Part shown: positions 34,469 to 46,829 of the stretch, in pieces
Numbering within the stretch: the first letter of the stretch is position 1
How the letters are laid out: each line of letters begins with the position of its first letter
Assembly: GCF_963583255.1 (NCBI RefSeq)
Contig: NC_084816.1
Span: 9,687,600-9,751,599, forward strand
Direction of reading: 5' to 3'
Length of the DNA stretch: 64,000 bases
Source: Pyrus communis
Lineage: Eukaryota; Streptophyta; Magnoliopsida; Rosales; Rosaceae
The notes under the pieces: model-generated
Database searches by the model: none
The model's input: the letters and a program-made list of their open reading frames with translations, nothing else
What the model was told of the DNA's origin: nothing
Made by a program: the position numbers and the translations under genes

Positions 34469-37400
34469 CTATAAAAACAAGTTTCCTTGTATAGTTATGA
34501 TAAACAAAACGAAAGCCAACATGCATGCTGGTATCAGCTCGTAGCGATCATTATGCAAAGAACTGCTGTCACTTAGCTGTCCTGCATTGACATATTCACT
34601 TTTTCCAGTTCTACCCGTTGCAGAAACATTAACTGACGTTGAACCTAATAAAGATGATACAACGGGTCAAAGTTTAGCGCTGGGTCTGCTTTATTAACTC
34701 ACAGCTTCGAGAGTAAGTGCAAAAAAGATATGAATGAATGATTGCATAAATCAGGTAGGATACGGAAACTTACAGTCATAGTTAGTCCATCCAATTCGTT
34801 GACCACCCAAATCATAGACAACAATCTTGTCTTTTAGCACAAGGTCTGGCAAGGGGAATATCACATTAAGAAAAACTCTTAAACATACATCCAACCACAG
34901 AATTCACGATAAGAGAGTATAAACTTTCAAAGTACAGAATCCACAAAATTAATTAGTCGACAAAAAGTTTCCAGTTTGGTGTCTATACCTCCTAAAATCG
35001 TTATCCCTGAACCTTGAATTTTTTGAAGACCAATGCACCACCTTGCAGCACCACTCTGTAACAAGAAGTTTACCCATCTCAAATAATGATTCAGACAGCA
35101 AGACTATAGCTTTACATAAGGTATAAATAAAGGACAAGCAGTGTATGGACAGTGTAAATCTTATAGCTCAAAACCATTTCTACTTTCCAATATTTACTCG
35201 TTCTAAATGCTAGTGAGTGGAGAGAAACTGTTAATGAATGAAATGTTGAAGGAAATGAAGCAGGATGTATACTGAAGAATAGCCAAGGAAGACATATGCA
35301 AATGGAAAATCCATCACATAGACTGTCCACTAGAAGAAGCAGATGCATTTCACTTTATTCATCAGTATTGTGAGAAAACAAAATGTCCGTGCAAGTTCTT
35401 AGTAACTGAAATATCTAAAAAGAAAACTTACAGCAGAAGTCTGCTGTATGAGGTAGTCCTGAGGTCTCAAAATCATGGATGCACCACCAGCAAAGTTAAA
35501 ACTAACTTGAGGAAATATATCACTGACACTGAACACAAAATACACATACATGTTAGAGAAAACCATTACAAAACAGAAAGCACAAAATGAGAAAAGAATG
35601 GAGATGACAGATTCAGAAAGTTTACCTTGAGGTGACCAAATAACATTGATTTCCATTGGAAACAACAGGGCTCACAGATTGTGAAACAGAAGTTGTTATC
35701 TGCATGGCAAGGAAAAATATTATTGAAAATTTTCTAGCTTTATTTACCCGAACTTTGTGAAATTCAATACTCAGTGTCATCACCATAAACATTGACTAGC
35801 GTAACACATCAAAGAGCATGATGTTTCCATTTATTTCTCCCGAAGCACCAGAATGATGTCCAAAACAGACTAATTATGGGAAATCACATAAGTGAGACTT
35901 ACAGCAGTGATAAAAGGGCCATACGCTTCGGCTGCGAGGTATGCCAAAGTTGTACCAGAGTCGACTATAGTTCCTCGGTTGCTTGATGTTGCAAACACTG
36001 CGGAATCAATGGGTAATATCTGCCCGTTGACAGAAATGCTCTGCAGATTCAAATTATAATGAGGCCTGAAATATTAAATGTCCAAATGGTTAGTCAAAAA
36101 CACATTAGTGAGGTTTATGTTATTCATTCTCAGGAATATAGCAGGAAACAAAAATGAAAAAGAATAAGTCCCTAATATTTGACATATCAGAATGGAGCAA
36201 CGTGTTAAATTTTTCGTTTAGAAGTACATGCAGGAATAATTAATTTTTAAAGGATTCCAAATGGTCAAGTGAACTGCCCTTTTGTTCACAAGGCTCTATT
36301 TTTCCATGCCAAAACAATATTCTGAAGGTGATTTATTTGTGTTAACAAAACTGTTTGGTTTTAGGTAAACCATAATATGCTATAATGGAGTCAGATTACT
36401 ATTGTGAAATAACAGAAGGCCACAAAATATTTTTAGCTTCGGGGTGATATTGTAAGATGTGCAGTGGAATTACAGAAAGGAACGTACTGTGAGGGGACAA
36501 GCGGGCTATAGACTATATTTGGTTCCAGAATCTCGCCGATAACCAATATACCTCCCCCAGTATCGTCTCCCCTCAAGCAGTGGGAGAAGACACTTGGTGC
36601 TACTCCTTGTGAAGACAACTGAGAGATGACAGACATACCCTGTTGGCCAAACCCAAAGATCCCATCAACAGCTCGGTCTGACTTTGTCAAGTCTCCAGTC
36701 TGCAAGGTGCTACACCTGTTTTCACCATCCTAGAGAATGACTTTCAAGATTCAAGAAAAATGCACAAAAGAGTACAATTCAATTATTTAACTTGGAAAGG
36801 CCCATTATAACTCACCCAAAGACAACATTAGCTGAAGAATTTTGGGTCATGGAACCCTCAAGAATCGTCTCAAGGTGCAATAAGTCTGATACGTAATAGC
36901 CTGATGTCCCACTGCCGTCTCCATACTGGAAGGTGTACGAACACTGGTTATTCTGTGTGGAACAAACAGAATCCGATTGAGATCCAAGACTGCACCTTCG
37001 ATCTGAGCAAGAAATGAATTGTGACGTTGATGAACTTCCAGGATCAAACAAATTGATCTGAATCTGTATGAGTTACAAGCAACCATTTCAAAAACTGTAG
37101 CAGAATATGGCTCCTAAGCTTTCAAAAACTCGAAAAAAAAAATTGAAACCATGATAGGAATGTTGAAAGTAAGGAAATGCGAGTTTACCGGGAGCCCACT
37201 TGTTTCAGGGCAACCGTTGCAGGAACCGCAACTGACCCACAAAACATCACTTCCGGTATCAATCTGCACATAATAATCTCTTGGAGGAGATCCCAATTGC
37301 AGCTTTGTATAATAAAGCCTAAAAAGGGAAATAAATTCCGAGAAAAAACAACAGAATTAGTAACAATTCTCCAAAGCCTTCGATGATAAATACCCATTAC

Positions 37401-37953
37401 TGCTAAGAACATAGAATTTTAGAGAAAAAAATCAAAGCAGAAGAAAACAATTAAGAAAATCAGCATTAAACTTATACAGCTTTTAAAGAAACAAATAAAG
37501 AAATAAGAGATGGTTTACAAATAACCACAGCGGGGAACTAATTGTTACTTATAAGGAAAGAAACCCAACTTAAAAATGCAACCCATTATCCACAAAATCA
37601 AATCAAATCAAACACACAAACCAATCCATAAATTAGAGAAAACCCACATCAAAAACCCATTAAAAGTGCCAAAGGAGGAGACCAAATTACCCAACGCGGA
37701 AGGGGTTGTAAGTTCCCTCAACAGGGAAATCAGCGACGCCATTGGAGGACTGAAGCCTCCTCCCATGCCGGACTCTGTCCCGGGCTCTGAGTTGGCTCAG
37801 GTCCACTCGGTGGTTCGAAGGAAAAGCTCTCTCGAGGGTGAGGGTGGCCGGAAAACTGCACAGAACCACGGCCGCCGACATCAGAATGGCTCCGGCGATG
37901 AGAATCCCGGCGGGAAGGCCCATTACGGTGGGAACAACTAGAATTTGTATCAA
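34469..37953 (-). CDS. A1-family aspartic protease, GPI-anchored type (A36/A39-like)
   Basis: A pepsin-like endopeptidase expected in the secretory pathway or at the cell surface. Ten exons with GT/AG borders (37953-37691, 37318-37189, 37063-36816, 36715-36488, 36065-35903, 35699-35626, 35528-35432, 35055-34989, 34845-34774, 34644-34469) give 505 residues. A hydrophobic N-terminal segment (about residues 11-35, [19 protein letters not shown]) acts as signal. The active sites are DTGS (Asp108) and DSGT (Asp325). Cysteine-rich loops ([20 protein letters not shown]) match plant atypical/nucellin-like A1 enzymes. A hydrophobic C-terminus ([16 protein letters not shown]) suggests GPI attachment. 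There is no plant-specific insert. The start at 37953 precedes a second Met at residue 11, which may be the true one. No break seen. Confidence 0.93.
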
Positions 37954-38150
37954 AACCCAAGATTTAATCAGGAGCTCTCAGAGCTTCCAATTCTAACCGC
38001 AGACAAATAGAGAACAAGGAAAGAAAGTATAATCCGTGTGCGTTTTTGAGAAATAAAAGGAAGGAAAGAAAGAGTCTTGAGAGAGAAAGCAAGAGATAGA
38101 GAGAGACAGAGAGATGGCAATTGACGTGAGAGAGAGAGAGAGAGGAGAAG
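37954..38150 (-). promoter_or_regulatory. 5' UTR/promoter-proximal GA-rich tract of the protease gene
   Basis: 38070-38150 is rich in GAGA (CT-rich on the coding strand), the pyrimidine-rich leader often seen at plant transcription starts. No TATA box was assigned. Confidence 0.45.
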
Positions 38151-40346
38151 TTTCGAAAACGTGGAAATGGTAAATAATTTATTTAAATATTTGTTTGTTT
38201 GTATTGTTTTATTAATTGCGGTAAACTTTTACTTTTCAAAGGTACAAAATCTCGAGTTTGCGGTGTGACACAAGTGGTGATCTTCCGTGCTTCTTCCGGG
38301 TTTTGGTGAACTACAAAAACATGCACATGCGCATGCGCCTACGTTCATCATCTTTTTTCTTTCTCTTACTTTGCAAGTAATATATTGGGAGAGACCCAAA
38401 CAACCATTGCATTTTACAGTGCAAGGTATCTGTAGCCTGCCGACATGATCCGCCACCATTCTCACCTTCGTCTCCTCCTAGTTTTTGTACACGTCAACCG
38501 AACCTCCCTCGAAAGCTTATCTTCACCACCATCCAACCCAATCTGTTACATGTAGTGTTTAAAATATCAGTAGCAGTGAAAACATTGATATGTAAATTTG
38601 TAGAAATATTGATAAATATATCATATTGATATCGATTATCTTCGATAGAAATAATGAAAGTTGGCTCCAAAATGTGGAAATTTGAAATGAAATTTTATGG
38701 AATGTCCTATAGCAGTTTGTCGATATTTAATCGATATGTCAATTTTAGCTGAAATTTAAGAATTTTTGGGATATGGACTTCACCTCACCATTTCTGGGAT
38801 ATGGTCATTTTTTCTGTAATGTCTTCACTTTTTAACCTCCTCCTCCTTAATATCACATAAATATGTAATTTCATCAATGATTTGTGTATCCAACCTCACT
38901 ATCTCTTTAACACGCATCCATGACTACTAGGAGTGTGGTGAGGGAGTGTGATTAGAGATGAATATTTCTAACTTTTGTCTACATTTTAGGTACAGCAGAC
39001 TCCTTTAAGGAACCATTAGAAATGTTCTTCGAAAAGAGCCAATTAAGTTCCATTATCTTTTTGAAATGGCATGTAGTCCATTTTTTGTGAACTTTAGCGG
39101 AACCCAATGCACAATTATTTCACATTTTACCTTACATGGTCGGTTTTTAAAGCTAAAGGTAGCCCACGTTTGGCAATATATCTCCTCATCAATTAATTGT
39201 TAAAAGGACAAAAAGTAGGATTCTTCTTTTTCCTTTTTACTCAAATGACTAATCTACCCCCATAAGTTTTATTAGGGTGTTCTTTTCTTTTTCTTTTTTG
39301 TTTGATTGTTAGTGGTATTAGGGAAGGAATCCTCTCATGATCTTTTCCACCTAATCTTCCTCATCAAACAATCTGGATCTTTGAAATTTGATTCAAAGAT
39401 TAAAAACACAGGCCCACTCTAAAAGTTATAATAACGACGAGGCTAGAGGTTGTAGCCTGATCCTTTTTAATAAATTTATTTTGACTTGTAACTAGAGGCA
39501 AATTTTGTACAAATTTAAGCCAAGAGTGACCTAAATATAACCCTCCTAGTGAGCTACAATTCTATTGCAAATTCCATCCATTTCAATTAGCACGAGTCTT
39601 ACATAACTTTAATGGTATGAAGTTAAGAAAAAAACAAATTAAGATTGGTTGATTGATTTAGATTAGATGGACAAAGTATTAGGTTTGGGTTTATACAGTA
39701 TTGAGACACTTCAACTAGGACTACTACTTAATACTTTTAACATCAATGTACATATAACATACAATACAAAATTTCATCGTTCTATAAACGTTTAAAGATT
39801 GAAATGAATTTAACGGGCAGATGCAATCGAAGTCTTCACATTCATACCAAATAGGGCTGCAATTTAAACTACAAATCGAAGGCATGTCAATTATTTCAAC
39901 TAGAAAGAAAATCAAGTATCAAGACTTATTTCATTGAAAAAGGAAAAGTGATACAGAGTTTATATTTTGTGGGACATCACATTATCCCTAGACGAGAATG
40001 TGCTAAAGAATTAAAAAAATAAGAACAAGGAACACCAAATGTGTACTGTCACTTTGCTTTGTGTAAAAAACCAAGAAATAGAGAAGGAAGCTTCCTGACA
40101 TTCCTTTTTCTATGCCACAAAACAGACACCCTTGAAGAAGGATAATTAATCGAAAGATAATTTTTGCACACATTTTTTTTAGTCTCACACAATTTTTTTT
40201 TTTTTTTTTTAAGTTATCAAATTTTTATTTTTGGTTATCTAATTGAATAAAAAACAAAAATAACGGCTGAAAACTAATTATTTCTCATTTGATAATATCA
40301 TTTATGCAAAGGGAAATCTCTCAATAGTAGGACTTCCTATGAACTC
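38151..40346. other. spacer
   Basis: No supported gene. 38540-38760 contains a repeat-like block with ATATTGATATCGAT and TCGATATTTAATCGATATGTC. The remainder is AT-rich with short ORFs lacking features. Confidence 0.45.
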
Positions 40347-40527
40347 TTTTTTTTTTTTTTTTTTTTTAACAAACGATATTATTTATACTAAAGGGGTGGG
40401 GGAGTAGGCTAAGCCTTATAATGCGCTAGTAATAATGTGGTTCAAATTCGCGTTTGGCGATAATTGAACCTAAGATCACTTACTTACAAGTAAAGAAGAA
40501 TCTCACTATATAGTAGTACTAAGTGGC
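40347..40527 (-). mobile_element. SINE, same family as 29867-30034
   Basis: On the minus strand it has a box B-like GGTTCAATTATCGCC and a degraded box A region (TATAGTGAGATTC), then a body matching the first SINE and a 3' tail of 21 A (T at 40347-40367). The duplication is unclear because both flanks are T-rich. Confidence 0.75.
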
Positions 40528-40583
40528 TACATCTCTTTTTTTTTTTTTTACACAATATTTTATAATGTTGGTGTGGAAATTGA

Positions 40584-40868
40584 TGTCACATCCCGGCCCG
40601 GGCGGGACCACTTCCCGGGCCCGACTCCACCGTAGCACGATATTGTCCGCTTTGGGCTCCGACCACACCCTCACGGTTTTGTTTTTGGGAACTCACACGA
40701 GAACTTCCCGATGGGTCACCCATCCTGAGAATGCTCTCGCGCGTTACTCGCTTAACTTCGGAGTTCCCATGGAACCCGAAGCCAGTGAGCTCTCAAAAGG
40801 CCTCGTGCTAGGTAGGAATGAGAATATACATATAAGAATCACTCCCCTGGGCGATGTGGGATGTTACA
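40584..40868. mobile_element. solo TRIM-type LTR, 285 bp
   Basis: It begins TGTCACATCCCGGCCCGGGC and ends GATGTGGGATGTTACA. The ends are an 11-bp imperfect inverted pair (TGTCACATCCC / TGTAACATCCC). It is flanked by ATTGA on both sides (40579-40583 and 40869-40873). Unlike its AT-rich surroundings it is GC-rich. It shares the start, the end and an internal GATATTGTCCGCTTTGG with the LTRs at 56863-57684, so the two are related families. A 116-residue ORF across it is a by-product. Confidence 0.92.
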
Positions 40869-40873
40869 ATTGA

Positions 40874-42768
40874 CGTTAATATCAAAGAGTCTATAAATAG
40901 TGCCACTTTTAAGAGAGTCTCATGCCATTTCTATAATAATATATAATATGTTGAATAGATAATTCCATATGACTTTAGTTGAACACATTATAACCACAAA
41001 ACCTGACTTTTGGCGATCTCAAATCATAACGAGTTGTTCTTAAATTTTTTTTGAGTTCATTTTTTGCAAAATGGGCTTACCAAACAGCTTACTTTAAGAC
41101 TTAAACTTAAAAATTGTTTTTGAATTACCTAAATTATTGTTGTGAAATTGATTAAGGTGGAGAACTCCAAAAGACGTACCACGAAAACCCTTCTGGTTTA
41201 TTCTCATAATCAAACCTTACGTGCTACTCTCTCTCTCTCTCTCTCTCTCGTCAAAACTCAAAGATTTGAAGTTGAAATTTGGTAAGATTTTTCATTGTGT
41301 TCGAAATACGTCACATGTAATTATATAATTAGTGCAAAGTTATTTTTTAAAGTGTTTCTTTAAATATATAATTACATGTTATGTATTACTTTATCATCCG
41401 AGCATACTGAAAAATCTTTTGAAATTTTGATATTTCGAAACTAGCTAGAAAGATTCTCAAAATCTTAGATTGTTATAAATAGGCAAAAGTTAGAGAGGTA
41501 ACATTTGCTAGAGACATGAGCGAAGTAGTTGCAACGTGATACATGTTTATTTTTGTAACTATAACACAAAAGGATTGTAGGGAAGGAAGGGAATGAAAGG
41601 ATATTGATATTATTGCTTTCATTTTTTTCTGTGTTGTGTATTGTGATCGTACACGGAATACTCTTTATATAGAACTATATCTATGAAGAATTATTAAAGT
41701 AAAATGAGTGCATTATGAATCATGCAGCAACAACAATACTATTATTCTTAAGTATTCCTTACTTTTCATCTTAGGCCAAAATATGTGAGCATTTATTTTC
41801 ATAACCTCTACAACATGGATCGTTTTGTGGTGTGGACCGTGGGGGTGAGGGTGTAAAGATATCAATGCTTGAGATGCTTTCAGGTGTCAAAAAGATTGAG
41901 AGGAAAGTTATTTTTATTTTTTCGGTGAATTTGAGAGGAAAGATATTTATTTTTTTTGGTTAACTTGGGAGGTTTAAAATTATTGAGTCGGTTCCAATAG
42001 AGTGGTTAGAATCTGTCCAATTGAGTCGGTTCCAAATTCCAATAGAGAAGTCTATGGGGTTGAAGTACTTTTTGCATGATGCATCGATAATATAGTATTT
42101 TTCAGAAAATATTTAAGTATTTTTTTTATATTTACTTGTATTTTTAATAAAAGTTGGTTTTAAAATTTTTATTATTAAAAAAGCATTTAAATATTTAAAA
42201 AAAAAATTCCAAACAAGTCATGTTGGACTGAGATCACTTGCAAATTTTGCCAAAAAAAAATTGCAGAAAGCAATTCCTCTCTCTACTTTTCTCTCTAACT
42301 TCACTGTTGAGGTTACTTTCTTCATTTCCATATGGTATCTTCGCCGTACATGGCCGATCGGTGTCTTCGATCCTGACTTCTACGCTGCTTTTGCAATCTC
42401 TCTCTGCAAAACCGGTACGATCTTCTGCAATTCTTATTCTTTGGTTGAATTCTTGCTTCTTCTCCATCAAGAACGCGCAACCGAAAGCTACTCTGAGTTG
42501 TGCTCTGATAAATTGTGCGAACGAACTTTTCTTCTTCAAATTCTACGGAGCTTGCGGTTTGAAGTTGAAAAGGTTCATCTTTTTCCTGTGACGATAACTT
42601 GGTTGACCGATATGTTAGTTTAAATTAGCATTAAGCTTCATCATTTCAATTTTACTGTTTTGGTTAGCACAGAAGCTTTTGTTATATTGTTGCAATTGAT
42701 GGAGAAGACTGACAATATATAACAAATAGGTTTCGAACTCACGGAGTCTTGCAAGCAGCGTTATACAT
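40874..42768. other. spacer upstream of the RBR gene
   Basis: No supported protein. 41228-41250 is a (CT)n microsatellite. 42230-42760 may hold the 5' UTR and upstream exon(s) of the RBR gene: two overlapping ORFs of 117-120 residues exist on the plus strand but match nothing recognised. Confidence 0.4.
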
Positions 42769-42819
42769 TTGATTCTACGCCTTCTAAGAACCCCTCTGCC
42801 TGCCCGAACTAGCAAAGCC

Positions 42820-43994
42820 ATGAGTGTGAAGGAAACTTGTTTGATTTGTTTTGAAGACATTGATGTTGCTCGAATGCTTTCGATTGGTACTTGTCAACAC
42901 AAATATTGCTTGCCTTGCTTGAAACATCACGTCGAAATAAATTTGCAAGGCGGGCTCGTGGCACAATGCCCTCATAAAGACTGTAAGTGTGAGGTGAATG
43001 TCGATAGTTGTAAGACATTCTTGTCGTCTGAACTAGCCAATGTTTTGATCGAACGAATCAAGGAGTCTTCAATTCCTGTTACGGAGAAGGTTTACTGCCC
43101 ATTTCCGAGGTGTTCTGCACTAATGTCGAAACAGGAGGTCTTGGAAAATACCAAGACTTCTTTTGTTGGTGAGGGAGGCAGGAAGTGCGTGAAATGTAAA
43201 CACTATTTCTGTATCAACTGCAAGGTTGCTTGGCACTATGATATGAGCTGCTACGATTTCCAGAGATCAGAAACGTATTCCTGCGTGGAAGACCAATTGT
43301 TGAAATCATTTGCGTCGAAGAAACTTTGGCGCCAGTGTTCAAAGTGCAATCATATGGTTGAACTTGATAGTGGTTGCTACCACATCACTTGCAGGTGCTT
43401 GTGCTTTACGTTTCTAGTCCCTCCAATCTGATTAATTTTTAGGTTTCATCTGTGATTCTTTTAGCTGTCTTAATTTAGAAAGCTTTGAAATGTTACATAT
43501 GAAAGAATAGCCAAGAAAAGAAAAGACAAGATTAGAGGGGAAGTGATTTCCGCACACCCTTTTACTCTCATAAACACCGCTCTTTGTTTTTCACATTCCA
43601 ATTTGCGAGGAAGTTCCTTTGAGTTCTTATGTGGATTAACATTTTAGGGCAATACATTAATATTGCTAGTAAAGTTATACTTTTTTACATGGTGTCCCAA
43701 GATCTCGACGCAAATGCAATTTTCTCTAGTAAGGACATTTCGACTCTCTCTCGCTTTCTTACAAAGAAAACTAAGAAAAGCCTTCACTCGTGTTTCTTTT
43801 TATTTTTGTTTTTGGATGCTGCTATATATATAATTTCATGAGTTTTTTATGAACCCTTGTAGTTTTTACCATGTCTTTATTGTCTTTGTAGATGTGGACA
43901 TCAGTTTTGCTATAATTGTGGAGCTGAATGGAAGAACAAGCAAGCAACCTGTTCGTGCCCGATCTGGGACGAGCATTTTATTATCAGGCCGTGA
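42820..43994 (+). CDS. RBR-type (RING-IBR-RING2) E3 ubiquitin ligase
   Basis: It transfers ubiquitin from an E2 through a RING2 cysteine. Exon 1 is 42820-43394, exon 2 43892-43994, joining to 225 residues. RING1: C7, C10, C25, H27, C30, C33, C50, C55. IBR: CPFPRC, then CVKCKHYFCINCKVAWHYDMSC. RING2: C173xxC176, GCYHITC with Cys191 in the catalytic position, then CGHQFCYNCGAEWKNKQATCSC from exon 2. The intron splits the codon right after the catalytic Cys. The frame is open further upstream, with an alternative Met at 42769 (242 residues). Many plant relatives carry an extra N-terminal RNase H-like or variable region; none is recognisable here, so the copy may be short or its first exon is unidentified. 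Confidence 0.8.
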
Positions 43995-46373
43995 CAAGCA
44001 GTGTGACATGACATTATATGTGAACAAACACATGTAATTTCTAAACCTATCACCGTTTGCTTTTTCGTCAATTTCTTTTGGTTTCTTTCTTATGGTAAAA
44101 TGTAGTTGCAACTTTTGTAACTTGTGCTAAGAGAAGCACCTTATCTATCTGCTTGCGCGGTTTTATCATCACCAAGATCACCCAATTCTCGAATGTACAG
44201 TCTGTTGTCTAAATACATGAAGATCCAAGTTAAAGCGGTTGTCACTTTTTAGCACCTCGCATGGAAGACACTTCTTCAAGTAGGAGAACCTTTATTAGTC
44301 TTTGTGTATATGGCTCTTCTGTGTCTCAGACACGTCCACGGCTCGCTGAGAGTGGGTTGAACCATCATATATACACCAAAGGTCAAGTGCCAGGGGAAGA
44401 AACTTGCTGAATTGTTTCCAACCTTTCAAGGATGTGAGGAGACTTACTGATTAAACAAATTAATTCAGAAATTTAAATGAAACTTGACTCCATCTTAATC
44501 TTCTAGAAACCCTTGAACGAAACTTGACTCCATGTTCATCTTCTAGAAACCCTTGAATGTTAGAAGCATTTCATATGTTTTTCTTAGGTCAATGGGAATT
44601 TTTATTACAAAGTCCAAACGGAGACGGTAGATGAGTGAGGAAATAAAATAACAGCTTCATAAATAGGGTAGGCACAAATGGGACACTACTTATGCATTCA
44701 TCACATGAGTAAAGGTTCCCTTCAATACCTAAAACAAAAAATTACAAAGTGTGTCTTGTCCCAAAAGCCAAAGCCCACCTGAAAAGGCCCAAAAGTGACC
44801 ACATAGTAAAACCTAATAACCATAAAATGAGATTCAACCGCCTCCACTGCTGCATAATTGGTGGAGATATTTTTTTGTATTTGTTAATAATTTTTTTATA
44901 ACTTTTATCTTACCTAATTAATATGGACTGTTGGATTACATTGTATGATTAATCCAAAAGCCCAGATTTTGACACGTAATCCCAACAGTAATAATAGGAT
45001 TGTTTCTGATATATATATTGTAATTTTTAAGCCCGAAAAATCTGGACCGTTGATTGGAATATCTAACGAACTAGAATCTGCACCTGTATTAGCCATTCTT
45101 TTCGAATTCAAAATTTTTTAACTGTCCGAAATCTAACGCCCAAAAATATACCCACTGGAAATCTAACGTCCCAAACACAACTACGTTGCCCCTAACCAAG
45201 AAGAGCTCTATGCGCTGTAATGCGGGCCCCGACTATGTCTTTGTGTTGGCTCACTCGCCGATATTTGCGTGTGTAATGCATGTGCGTGGTTGAAAAAAGA
45301 AAAAAAAAAGAAAAAAAAAAAAAAAGGCTTCACGTGGCTGACGCCAGGCAACGTCAGATAAACTCAGTCACAAGGCTGGGCTAGAATAGCCCATTTTCTT
45401 GGTCCGGCCCTCTAGAGCCTAGCTGATTGGGCAAGGTTGGAGTAGTTTTGGGTAGGTTGGGGGATTGGATGGCCTACTAGCCGAAGCAATTTTCTTGAGA
45501 TGGAGTTGCTCTTAGGTCCGTTTATGCTCTCACAATCAAAATCGCATGACATGATACATAAAGTAGCTCTATTTACAGCACCACCCATGCTCGGTGGCGG
45601 TGCTTCCAGTGACGATCGTAGTTCGAGAACTGAATTTGGAGGAGGGGTATAATTTGGGGTAATATATCGCATCCAATCTTGACGGAAATGGTCATGTGTT
45701 ATGAAGAGATAGGGTTATGATAAAATGGAACATTACAAGGGGTTGATTAAGTGCTAATTGGTAGGTTTCTAGCTTGCCATCATCAAAATCATAATCATTT
45801 TCTGGGGAATATGAGAGGATTACCAGCACAGTTAACAAACATTTTAGAAAACAGAAGAAGAGGGGATTTGCAGTTTACTTAGTTTGGGTAATTACGGTTA
45901 TCCCTTTGATTGACAAACTAATTAGTCTAATCTGGCTGCTACAAATCCCTACGATTGAGAGAAACAAAGGGAGCAACTTGCATGTTAGTTGACAAATTCT
46001 AAATCTTATATACAATGGTAAGGCACATGTTTGTATAGGAAATGGTCAGTAAATATGTCAGTTTTGTGTGTCTGAATAGTAAACAGTATTGAATTGATTA
46101 ATAAGAAACCATTTAAACACAGTTAAGGACCCACCAATCTGTGAGAAAAACATAATAGTACATACGCTAACAACCGATAAAAAAAATGTGATAAGTGCTA
46201 AAATAGTTAAAAATCAGTTTATGCGGTTTGATTCGGGTTAGGTGGATTTTCATGTAAGTCAAACTTACCAAACAAGTTATTACAATTAGGTTCGGTTTGG
46301 TCCACAATTGCACTCTTTTAGGGTTCATTCAAACAATGGCGTGGGAATTTTGCTAGTTTTGTTTTTAATCAAA
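43995..46373. other. spacer between RBR and SRPK genes
   Basis: No supported gene. 44470-44560 contains a duplicated phrase (AAACTTGACTCCATCTT.ATCTTCTAGAAACCCTTGAA, twice). Beyond 44830 lies a segment resembling the Harbinger-like element described elsewhere. The rest is AT-rich. Confidence 0.5.
44835..45511. mobile_element. possible relative of the Harbinger-like element at 21925-22935
   Basis: The right end GATGGAGTTGCTC followed by TTA (45512-45514) matches the right terminus of the 21925-22935 element. The interior shares GGGCCCC, a GCATGTGC tract, a polyA-rich stretch, CGTCAG motifs and the same overall arrangement. The left end (CCGCCTCCACTGCTGC at about 44838) is a weak match and no clean duplication was seen. 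Confidence 0.35.
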
Positions 46374-46587
46374 TAAAGCTTGAGGTTGAAGTTTATATTA
46401 GGATTATGTATGTATCGGGTTCAAATCTTACCATGAACAAATATGGTGCCCAAATACATTGGGCCGGGTAGAGTCTGGGCTAAAGCTTGAGGTTGAAGTT
46501 TATATTAGGATTATGTATGTATCGGGTTCAAATCTTACCATGAACAAATATGGTGCCCAAATACATTGGGCCGGGTAGAGTCTGGGC
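46374..46587. repeat. perfect 107-bp tandem duplication
   Basis: The unit TAAAGCTTGAGGTTGAAG...GAGTCTGGGC occurs at 46374-46480 and again, without a difference seen, at 46481-46587. The unit includes GGGTTCAAATCTTACC, box B-like wording, so it may come from a tRNA-derived repeat. It lies about 240 bp upstream of the SRPK start codon. Confidence 0.9.
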
Positions 46588-46688
46588 TAGCCAGGCCCAG
46601 TTTTTTTCTTTTTATATTTAATTTACTGTTCTGCCACCTTTCTTCTTTTCTTTTTTTTTTTTTCCCCAAAATTGCGGTTCTGCCATCT

Positions 46689-46712
46689 CAATCAACTTTC
46701 TTTGTTGGTGTT

Positions 46713-46750
<38 letters not shown>

Positions 46751-46764
46751 ACTTTCTTTGTTGG
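46689..46764 (+). mobile_element. poly(A)-only insertion with 18-bp flanking duplication
   Basis: ATCAACTTTCTTTGTTGG occurs at 46689-46706 and 46747-46764. Between them is only TGTTC followed by about 35 A. This is what an extremely 5'-truncated LINE or SINE insertion leaves. It lies in the leader or promoter of the SRPK gene, 66 bp before its ATG. Confidence 0.7.
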
Positions 46765-46829
46765 TCTTTGTTCCAGGAAGCCTCACTAGGGTTTCTCAGT
46801 GAAGAGTTAACCCTAATTCCCCAATTCCA

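Noticed and set aside
37576..37941. Plus-strand 121-residue ORF
   Set aside because: Shadow of the aspartic protease first exon and intron.
40523..40873. 116-residue ORF
   Set aside because: Lies across the solo TRIM LTR and its T tract; no domain.
42238..42623. Overlapping ORFs of 101-120 residues on both strands upstream of the RBR gene
   Set aside because: No domain, composition shared by several frames; more likely 5' UTR or spacer.
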